Shown: piece by piece, positions 1 to 5,002 of the stretch
Layout of the letters: every line of letters starts with the position of its first letter
How positions within the stretch are numbered: position 1 is the stretch's first letter
Source: Ilumatobacteraceae bacterium
Lineage (GTDB): Bacteria; Actinomycetota; Acidimicrobiia; Acidimicrobiales; Ilumatobacteraceae
Length of the DNA: 7,559 nt
Direction: 5' to 3'
Assembly (NCBI GenBank): GCA_025456105.1
Contig: JALOLG010000059.1
Location: 1 to 7,559, forward strand
Made by a program: the position numbers and the translations under genes
Notes under the pieces: generated by a model
What the model was told of the DNA's origin: nothing
The model's input: only the letters and a program-made list of their open reading frames with translations
The model's database searches: none

Positions 1-539
1 CGCTGGTCGTCACGTTCCAGCCCGGCGTCCGTGGATCGGAGCCGGTGACCGACGGCAGGCCGGCGCTCCACGAGGCGATCGCCGCCACGACGACCACGGG
101 GGCAGCCGCAGCCGATGCACACGTGGTCGCGGTCCACCCGCCCGACGCCGGCACGATGGACCTCACCGAGGCTCGTCGGATCCTCGGTGGGGGCGCCGGC
201 CTCGACGGCGCCGAGCGCTTCGAGCAGCTCCGGCGCGTGGCGGCGGCCCTCGACGCCTCGATGGGGGCCACCCGGGTGATCACCGACCGCTCGTGGGTGC
301 CCCACGAGCGCCAGATCGGCACCACCGGCGTGGTGGTGTCACCGCAGCTCTACCTGGCGTTCGGCATCTCGGGCGCCGTCCAGCACACCAGCGGCCTGGG
401 GGACCCCGCCCACGTGATCAGCGTCAACCTCGATCCGCACTGCCCGATGATGCAGCTCGCCGATCTCGCCGTCGTCGCCGACGCCAACGCCGTCCTCGAC
501 GAGCTCGAGGCGCTCCTCCCGGGGGACGAGGGTGTCTGA
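1..539 (+). CDS. etfA: Electron transfer flavoprotein alpha subunit, C-terminal part (5' end cut by window)
   Basis: The 3' part of an ETF alpha subunit; the first full codon is base 3 and the reading frame is open to the window edge, so the GTG at 45 is internal. ETF alpha carries the FAD of a soluble heterodimer that takes electrons from dehydrogenases and hands them to an ETF:quinone oxidoreductase. The C-terminal FAD domain starts near base 159 (DLTEARRILGGGAGL). The three FAD contacts known from human ETF alpha can be aligned: Arg in GATR (273-275), Thr in GTTG (324-326) and His in QHTSG (384-386). LYLAFGISGAVQH is the classic ETF alpha signature. It departs from housekeeping ETF in WVPHERQIGTTG (usually DLQVGQTGK) and VNLDPHCPMM (usually INKDPEAPIF). 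From memory such residues mark the mycofactocin-associated alpha subunit; this is unverified. The gene overlaps fixC by 8 bp. Family assignment is very secure, the subtype is not. Confidence 0.93.
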   Translation, partial: LVVTFQPGVRGSEPVTDGRPALHEAIAATTTTGAAAADAHVVAVHPPDAGTMDLTEARRILGGGAGLDGAERFEQLRRVAAALDASMGATRVITDRSWVPHERQIGTTGVVVSPQLYLAFGISGAVQHTSGLGDPAHVISVNLDPHCPMMQLADLAVVADANAVLDELEALLPGDEGV

Positions 540-1860
540 CACCGTCGCTGACGCCGCACCCGCCGACGTCGACGTCGTCGTCGTCGGCGCCGGCCCCGCC
601 GGCTCCTGCGCCGCCACGGTGCTCGCCCGCGCCGGCCACTCGGTGGTGCTCCTCGAGCGTGGCCCGTTCGCCGGCAGCAAGAACATGTACGGCGGCGTCG
701 TGTACCCGCGGATCCTCGACCAGCTGCACCCGCAGTGGTGGGAGCACGCACCGGTGCAGCGCTGGGTGGTGCGGCGCTCCACCATGCTGCTCACCGACAC
801 GCAGGCGCTCACGGTCGACTTCCGCACGCAGTCGTGGGCCGCGCCGCCGTACAACGGCGCCACGGCCTACCGGCCCGACTTCGACCACTGGCTCGCCGGC
901 CTGGCCGAGGCCGACGGCGCCCAGCTCGTGTGCGCCACCACTGCCGTCGGCCTGCTGCGCGACGAGGCCGGCAGGGTGGTGGGCGTTCGCACCGACCGGC
1001 CCGACGGCGACCTGCGGGCCCGGGTGGTCATCGCGTGCGACGGCGTCAACAGCTTCCTCGCCAAGGAGGCCGGCCTCTACACGGCCACCGACGCCGCGAA
1101 CTACACGCTCGGCGTGAAGGAGACGCTCGCCCTCCCGAAGGAGGTCATCGACGAGCGCTTCGGCGTGCGCGACCGCGAGGGCGTCGACATCGAGATCCTC
1201 GGCGGCACCGGCGGCGTCAACGGCGGCGGCTTCGTCTACACGAACCTCGACACCCTCGGCGTCGGTGTGGTGCTCAAGCTCCCGGCGCTGGCGGCCCAGT
1301 CGGCCCGACCCGAGCAGATCATCGCGGGCCTCAAGGAGCACCCGGCCATCGCTCCCCTCGTCGAGGGCGGCGAGATCAAGGAGTACTCCGCGCACCTGAT
1401 CCCGGAGGCCGGGCGATCGATGATGCCCACGCTCGCCACCGACGGGATGCTCGTGGCCGGCGACGCCGCAGCGATGTGCCTCGCCGCCGGCATCTGGCTC
1501 GAGGGCGTGAACTTCGCCATGGCCAGCGGGATCGCCGCCGGCGAGGCGGCCAGCGAGGCCCTGCGCCGGGGCGACGTCAGCACCGCCGGCTTGGCGGGCT
1601 ACGAGCGCCGGCTCCACGATTCGTTCGTGCTGCGCGACCACGAGAAGCTGCGCCGGGCCCCGGCACTGGTGCTCTCCGACCGCGTGCAGCACCAGTACCC
1701 GCAGTTCGTCGCCGACGTCGTCGAGCGGATGTTCCGCGTCGACAACCCGGCGGCCAAGCCCGGGCTCAACCGCATCGTGCGCGAGGAGCGCAAGCGGTCG
1801 GGGTTGCGCTGGCGCGACCTGCTGCGCGACGCGATCGACGGAGCGAGGACGTTCGGATGA
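532..1860 (+). CDS. fixC: FixC-type flavoprotein (ETF:quinone oxidoreductase, FAD subunit)
   Basis: A 442-aa FAD-dependent oxidoreductase of the FixC/ETF-QO family, near the usual FixC length (about 430). It should accept electrons from ETF at the membrane surface and reduce quinone with its partner FixX. Visible motifs: N-terminal Rossmann dinucleotide site DVVVVGAGPAGS (residues 14-25) with acidic E42 at the end of beta-2; the FixC block GSKNMYGGVVYPR (48-60); a second FAD contact VIACDGVNSF (166-175); and the FAD ribityl motif LVAGDAAAM (307-315) followed by AAGIWLEGVNFAMASG (318-333). There is no C-terminal ferredoxin domain, which is expected where it is a separate gene, as here. The GTG start at 532 is chosen because GGGGGA (521-526) sits 5 nt upstream and the Rossmann fold begins at the right distance. 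It overlaps etfA by 8 bp and fixX by 4 bp, so all three are probably co-translated. Confidence 0.93.
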   Translation: MSDTVADAAPADVDVVVVGAGPAGSCAATVLARAGHSVVLLERGPFAGSKNMYGGVVYPRILDQLHPQWWEHAPVQRWVVRRSTMLLTDTQALTVDFRTQSWAAPPYNGATAYRPDFDHWLAGLAEADGAQLVCATTAVGLLRDEAGRVVGVRTDRPDGDLRARVVIACDGVNSFLAKEAGLYTATDAANYTLGVKETLALPKEVIDERFGVRDREGVDIEILGGTGGVNGGGFVYTNLDTLGVGVVLKLPALAAQSARPEQIIAGLKEHPAIAPLVEGGEIKEYSAHLIPEAGRSMMPTLATDGMLVAGDAAAMCLAAGIWLEGVNFAMASGIAAGEAASEALRRGDVSTAGLAGYERRLHDSFVLRDHEKLRRAPALVLSDRVQHQYPQFVADVVERMFRVDNPAAKPGLNRIVREERKRSGLRWRDLLRDAIDGARTFG

Positions 1861-2204
1861 GCGGCGACCCGATCGGGCGCGTGCGGTGGAGCAGCGCGCA
1901 CTCGAACATCCGGTCCGAGTGGCCGGAGGTGTCGTTCGAGGACCGCATCGGCACCACGCGGTTCGACGTGCACGAGCGGGCCCACATCGTCGTCGACGGC
2001 GCCGTGTGCGCCGACTGCTCCACCCGCGAGTGCGTCGTGGCGTGCCCGGCGAAGCTGTTCGTGCCGACGGCCGACGGCGGGATCCTGTTCAACTACGAGC
2101 AGTGCTTCGAGTGCGGCACGTGCTACCTCGTCTGCAACCGTGAGGGCGCCATCACCTGGACCTACCCCGAGGGTGGCCACGGCGTGGTGTTCCGGCGGAC
2201 GTGA
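1857..2204 (+). CDS. fixX: FixX-type ferredoxin (iron-sulfur subunit of ETF:quinone oxidoreductase)
   Basis: A 115-aa ferredoxin-like protein that corresponds to the C-terminal iron-sulfur domain of fused ETF-QO. It would relay electrons between the FixC flavin and quinone. It has eight cysteines in two groups: C51-x2-C54-x4-C59-x3-C63-Pro and C83-x2-C86-x2-C89-x3-C93, enough for two [4Fe-4S] clusters; two clusters have been reported for FixX of FixABCX complexes. The family block around ECGTC (85-89) and the ending ITWTYPEGGHGVVFRR (99-114) are typical. The ATG at 1857 overlaps the fixC stop (ATGA) and is preceded by GGAGCGAGG (1840-1848), 8 nt upstream. A longer open frame reaches back to 735 but is only a shadow inside fixC. 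The first 25 or so residues look like an extension relative to many FixX proteins of about 95 aa. Confidence 0.92.
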   Translation: MSGDPIGRVRWSSAHSNIRSEWPEVSFEDRIGTTRFDVHERAHIVVDGAVCADCSTRECVVACPAKLFVPTADGGILFNYEQCFECGTCYLVCNREGAITWTYPEGGHGVVFRRT

Positions 2205-2211
2205 GCCATCG

Positions 2212-2263
2212 TGGTCAGCGGGTCATGGTCAGCGGGTCGTGGTGAGCAGGCGGTGGTGAGCCG
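2212..2263 (+). repeat. Decaying 14-bp tandem repeat between fixX and etfB
   Basis: Four units begin at 2212, 2226, 2240 and 2254, an exact 14-bp period. Units 1 and 2 share 13 of 14 bases (TGGTCAGCGGGTC followed by A or G). Unit 3 (TGGTGAGCAGGCGG) and unit 4 (TGGTGAGC then CG) are degenerate, and unit 4 runs into the etfB start codon at 2264. The repeat fills nearly the whole fixX-etfB spacer. GGTGAG in unit 4 (2255-2260) is the only Shine-Dalgarno-like sequence for etfB, 3 nt from its ATG, so the repeat also supplies the ribosome site. It looks like slippage duplication; any regulatory role is speculative. Confidence 0.75.
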
Positions 2264-3076
2264 ATGATCGCCGTGTGCTGGAAGTGGGTCGCGCTCGACG
2301 ACGACGTCCGGTGGGCCGGGGTGTCCGAGGCCGACCGCGCCGCGCTCGAGGTGGCGCTGCGGCTCGCATCGGCGCACGACGACGTCGTGCTCGTGGTGTC
2401 GCTCGGCCCCAGCGAGGCCGAGATCGGGCTGCGCCAGGCCCTCGCCGCCGGCGCGCACGAGGTGCTGCGGATCGACGCCTCCACCGAGCTCACCAGCCGC
2501 GCCGCGGCCGAGACACTCGCCATCGAGATCGCAGCCTCCGGACCCGTGCGGTGGGTCGTCTGCGGCGACTACTCCCCCGACCGCGGCTCGGGATCGGTGC
2601 CTGCGTTCCTGGCCGCCGAGCTGGGCGTCGCACAGGCGCTCGGACTCGTGCAGGTCGACGTCGCCGGCCCGGGCATCACGGCCCGCCGCCGGCTCGACGG
2701 CGGCCGCCGCGAGGAGCTCGCCATCGACGCCCCGGCCGTGATCTCGGTCGAGGGCTCGATCGCCTCGCTGCGGCGGGCACCGCTCGCCCGTGAGATGGCC
2801 GCCAAGGCGGCACCCGTGACCGTGCGTCCCGGCCCCGCGGGCCCGCTCGACGACGACGCGCTGGTGGCGCCGTTCCGGCCGAGGCCCCGCGTGATGCCGG
2901 CACCGGCGGGCGACGACGCCCTCGCGCGCGTGCGGTCGCTGGTGCAGCCGACGGCTGCGGCGGGACGCAGCGAGACGGTCGTGGCAGATCCGCCCGAGGC
3001 GGCGCAGCGGATCGTCGCCGCGCTGCGTGCGTGGGGCTACCTCGCCGACCCGGGCACGATCAGCCCGGCCTCGTAG
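2264..3076 (+). CDS. etfB: Electron transfer flavoprotein beta subunit, divergent (FixA/EtfB family)
   Basis: A 270-aa ETF beta-type protein, the AMP- or FAD-binding partner of the EtfA encoded upstream. Family features: N-terminal strand IAVCWKWV (2-9, usual form VxVKxVPD), helix ALEVALRLA (27-35), LVVSLGPSEAEIGLRQALAAGAHEV (43-67, matching the family S-G-P-x-x-x-x-x-L-R-x-A-L-A-x-G-A pattern), CGDYSPDRGSGSVPAFLA (100-117), and IDAPAVISVEGSIASLRRA (154-172), matching the family PAVxTV-N-xPR segment. Two oddities: the beta-hairpin segment after VKxVPD seems shortened by some 10-15 residues, and the nucleotide-loop motif normally ending DGDTGQVG reads DRGSGSVP. The last 80 residues are Pro/Ala-rich and unlike housekeeping EtfB. 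It lies last in the etfA-fixC-fixX-etfB set, rather than first as in fixABCX. Its last 40 bp overlap the convergent regulator gene. Family secure; subtype (possibly mycofactocin-linked) inferred. Confidence 0.87.
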   Translation: MIAVCWKWVALDDDVRWAGVSEADRAALEVALRLASAHDDVVLVVSLGPSEAEIGLRQALAAGAHEVLRIDASTELTSRAAAETLAIEIAASGPVRWVVCGDYSPDRGSGSVPAFLAAELGVAQALGLVQVDVAGPGITARRRLDGGRREELAIDAPAVISVEGSIASLRRAPLAREMAAKAAPVTVRPGPAGPLDDDALVAPFRPRPRVMPAPAGDDALARVRSLVQPTAAAGRSETVVADPPEAAQRIVAALRAWGYLADPGTISPAS

Positions 3077-3717
3077 GCGAGCACGATCGCGGCGGCGCGA
3101 TCGCGCGCGCCGAGCTTGGCGAAGATCGACGAGATGTGGCCCTTGACCGTCCGCTCGCTGACGTAGAGCCCCGCGGCGATCTCGAGGTTCGTGGCGCCGC
3201 GCGCCATCAGCACGAGCACCTCGCGCTCCCGGTCGGAGAGCCGATCGAGCGCGGCACCTGGAGTCCGCGCCCCGGCACCCGCGCGGCGCAGCACGTCGAG
3301 CAGCCGCGGCGTCACACGTGGGTCGAGCCACGACCCACCTGCGGCGACCGCTCGCACCGCGGCCACCAGGTCGTCGGCACCGGCATCCTTCAGCACGAAG
3401 CCCGCCGCGCCGGCGTGCACCGCGCCCCACACCACCTCGTCGTCGTCGAAGGTCGTCAGGATCAGCACCGGTGGGCCGTCCGCGTCACGGATGCGGCGGG
3501 TCGCCTCCAACCCGTCCATCACCGGCATGCGCACGTCCATCAGGACCACGTCGGGCCGGACGGCGAGGGCCGCATGGACCCCGAGCTCGCCGTTGGCGGC
3601 CTCGGAGGCCACGACCAGCCCCGGCTCGCTCGACAGGATGACGGCGAGGCCGGACCGCACCAGCTGCTGGTCGTCGACGAGCAGCACCCGGAGCGCCGGG
3701 GCCGACCCGGTGGTCAT
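3037..3717 (-). CDS. NarL/LuxR-family response regulator
   Basis: A 226-aa cytoplasmic two-component regulator, full length for the NarL/FixJ family. The receiver domain (about 9-125) has the acidic pair D15-D16, the phosphoacceptor D61 in VVLMDVRMPVMDG, T88 in LILTTF and the conserved K110 in GFVLKDA. A linker (about 130-158) leads to a LuxR helix-turn-helix (about 158-222): LSDREREVLVLMARG, then NLEIAAGLYVSERTVKGH, then SSIFAKLGARDRAAA. The cognate kinase gene lies immediately upstream on the same strand, its TGA overlapping this ATG (ATGA, 3717-3714), so translation is coupled; no strong separate Shine-Dalgarno is seen. The family-typical ending YEAGLIVPG shows the stop at 3037-3039 is genuine, even though it lies within the 3' end of etfB on the other strand. 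Its targets are unknown; its own operon and the divergent transporter are the obvious candidates. Confidence 0.95.
   Translation of the reverse strand: MTTGSAPALRVLLVDDQQLVRSGLAVILSSEPGLVVASEAANGELGVHAALAVRPDVVLMDVRMPVMDGLEATRRIRDADGPPVLILTTFDDDEVVWGAVHAGAAGFVLKDAGADDLVAAVRAVAAGGSWLDPRVTPRLLDVLRRAGAGARTPGAALDRLSDREREVLVLMARGATNLEIAAGLYVSERTVKGHISSIFAKLGARDRAAAIVLAYEAGLIVPGSAR
3084..3103 (+). terminator. GC-rich hairpin just after the etfB stop, possible terminator
   Basis: CGATCGCG (3084-3091) and CGCGATCG (3096-3103) form a perfect 8-bp stem around a GCGG loop, starting 8 nt after the etfB stop codon. There is no U-tract; GC-rich sequence follows. It lies within the regulator coding region (encoding RDRAAA), so it may be a by-product of codon choice. 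Its position at the end of the etf set makes a stop or 3'-stabilising role plausible but unproven. Confidence 0.3.
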
Positions 3718-4871
3718 GGTGCGACCGCGTCGGACGAGGTCCGCCCCGCGAGCAGGCGGGGCCGCAGTGGCAGCCGAGCCACCACGACCCAGCCGCCGTC
3801 GGCGGCCGGTCCGGCTTCCAGCCGCCCCCCGAGGGCCCGGACGCGCTCGCCCATGCCGCGCAACCCGAGGCCCGTCCGCGACGCGTCGGCCGGTGCGGCA
3901 CGACCCGGGCCGTTCCTCACCTCGATCACCAGCGACCCGTCGCCCGTCGCCTCGACGGTGACGGCGACCGGAGCACCGGCGGCGTGACGAACGGCGTTCG
4001 AGAGCGCCTCTTGCACCACCCGATAGGCGACCAGCCCAGTGGTGGCATCGACCGTCGCGCCGACCACGTCGATCGAGGCGGTGATGACGACGCCGCCGGC
4101 CCGGAGGCGGTCGACGAGCGGCCCGAGATCGTCGAGCCCGGGGTCGGCACCCTCCCCGCCGGCGCGGAGCACGCCCACCACCCCACGGATCTGGTCGAGC
4201 GATTCACGGCCGACCTGCTCCGCCCGCTCGAGCGCCTCGGCAGCGCCCGCGGGGTCGGTGGCGAGGAGGCGGCGAGCGCCGGTGAGGTGCAGCACCACCA
4301 CGGTGAGCGAGTGCGCCACGATGTCGTGCACCTCGCGAGCGATGCGCTCGCGCTCGGCACCGGCCGCGTGCTCGGCCTGCAGGGCGCTCATGGCGGCGAG
4401 CTCGGCCGTCATGACCTCCTGGCGCCGCAGCAGCAGGCCCGACAGGGCCGAGATGCCGATGCCGCCGAGGAAGTACACGAGGCCCGTCTCGTGGGCCGTC
4501 CCGAGGTCGACGGCATGGACGACGATCGCGGCCGACGCGGCGACCAGCGTCGCGACGATCACGGGCGTCTCGCCCGTGCGCATCACCCAGACCACGAGCA
4601 CCATCGCGGGGAACATGCCACCCGGGTTCTCGGCGACGACCACGACGAGCCAGACGCCGGCCAGGCCGAGCGCCATGAACCATCCGAGCGACAGGGGCCG
4701 GCCGGCGAGCTGGAGCGCCCACGGGACGAGGCCGAGCAGCGCTCCGGCGACCGAGATCACCCCCAGTGAGTCGCGGTCGCCGAGCACCGCCACCAGCGCG
4801 GCGCCGACGGCGGCCAGCGTCATCACCACGTCCATCGAGGGTCCCCCGACCCGGGACACGCGGTCACCCAT
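3714..4871 (-). CDS. Sensor histidine kinase, DesK/HisKA_3 type, six predicted TM segments
   Basis: A 385-aa membrane histidine kinase. The N-terminal half is hydrophobic, with about six TM segments (near 14-31, 36-55, 62-80, 86-97, 102-120, 131-148) and almost no extracellular loop, so it probably senses a membrane or intramembrane signal. The dimerisation/phosphoacceptor domain follows: ERERIAREVHDIVAHSL (173-189) with His182. The ATPase domain has the N-box QEALSNAVRHA (287-297, N292) and the G-box GLGLRGMGERV (334-344). The middle nucleotide motif reads VRNGPG (318-323) instead of DxGxG; as I recall, similar wording occurs in many actinobacterial kinases, so it need not mean loss of activity. 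It phosphorylates the regulator encoded next (4-bp overlap). ATG 4871 is preferred because GGGTGAG lies 5 nt before a possible -10 element discharges into it; a second ATG at 4835 (residue 13, preceded by GGGGGA) is possible. Confidence 0.94.
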   Translation of the reverse strand: MGDRVSRVGGPSMDVVMTLAAVGAALVAVLGDRDSLGVISVAGALLGLVPWALQLAGRPLSLGWFMALGLAGVWLVVVVAENPGGMFPAMVLVVWVMRTGETPVIVATLVAASAAIVVHAVDLGTAHETGLVYFLGGIGISALSGLLLRRQEVMTAELAAMSALQAEHAAGAERERIAREVHDIVAHSLTVVVLHLTGARRLLATDPAGAAEALERAEQVGRESLDQIRGVVGVLRAGGEGADPGLDDLGPLVDRLRAGGVVITASIDVVGATVDATTGLVAYRVVQEALSNAVRHAAGAPVAVTVEATGDGSLVIEVRNGPGRAAPADASRTGLGLRGMGERVRALGGRLEAGPAADGGWVVVARLPLRPRLLAGRTSSDAVAP

Positions 4872-5002
4872 GAGCTCACCCTACGCAGGGCGTGTGGCAT
4901 CGGACACGGGACCACGGTCCGGTTGCCGCCGGCCCGTGGGACCGCTGCGATCGGGGCCGGCGTCCGATGTGGCGCATCGACGCCCCGGCGCACGATCGGT
5001 GC
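4872..5002. promoter_or_regulatory. Divergent intergenic region between kinase and transporter genes
   Basis: This 131-bp stretch separates two divergently transcribed genes and must hold promoters for at least one of them. Two short inverted repeats are visible: CGTGT-8 nt-ACACG (4891-4908) and GGACC-2 nt-GGTCC (4909-4920). They abut and could be operator sites, for instance for the encoded response regulator, but 5-bp arms are weak evidence in GC-rich DNA. The transporter frame is open back to a GTG at 4892 and includes an ATG at 4967; these codons lack family-like protein sequence and are treated as non-coding here. Confidence 0.5.
4878..4883 (-). promoter_or_regulatory. Candidate -10 element for the kinase-regulator operon (TAGGGT)
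   Basis: Read on the minus strand, TAGGGT fits the actinobacterial -10 pattern TANNNT. It ends 6 nt before the kinase ATG, so a usual -10 to start spacing would put transcription at or next to the A of ATG, giving a leaderless mRNA. The same bases form part of a Shine-Dalgarno-like GGGTGAG, so the two readings compete. I see no convincing -35 hexamer. Confidence 0.4.

Noticed and set aside
45..539. Treating etfA as a short complete gene starting at GTG 45
   Set aside because: The frame stays open to base 3 with sequence (LVVTFQPGVRGSEPV) that fits the domain upstream of the FAD domain; the gene is simply cut by the window.
424..1692. A 422-codon minus-strand open frame opposite etfA/fixC
   Set aside because: Same artefact: Val/Ala/Arg/Glu/His-rich without a domain, and the plus strand has clear FixC motifs.
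735..1856. Upstream extension of the fixX reading frame
   Set aside because: The frame is open only because of base composition; FixX similarity begins after ATG 1857, which has a ribosome site and overlaps the fixC stop.
1..3076. A nitrogen-fixation fixABCX operon
   Set aside because: Order and sequences differ from diazotroph fixABCX and no nif gene is present; fixC and fixX are used here only as family names.
2162..3430. A 422-codon minus-strand open frame across etfB and the regulator
   Set aside because: Arg/Gly-rich frame-shifted translation across two genuine genes, no family features.
4892..5002. N-terminal extension of the transporter to GTG 4892 or ATG 4967
   Set aside because: The added residues (His/Arg/Pro/Trp-rich) do not resemble MMPL N-termini, whereas the protein from ATG 5003 begins in the usual way.
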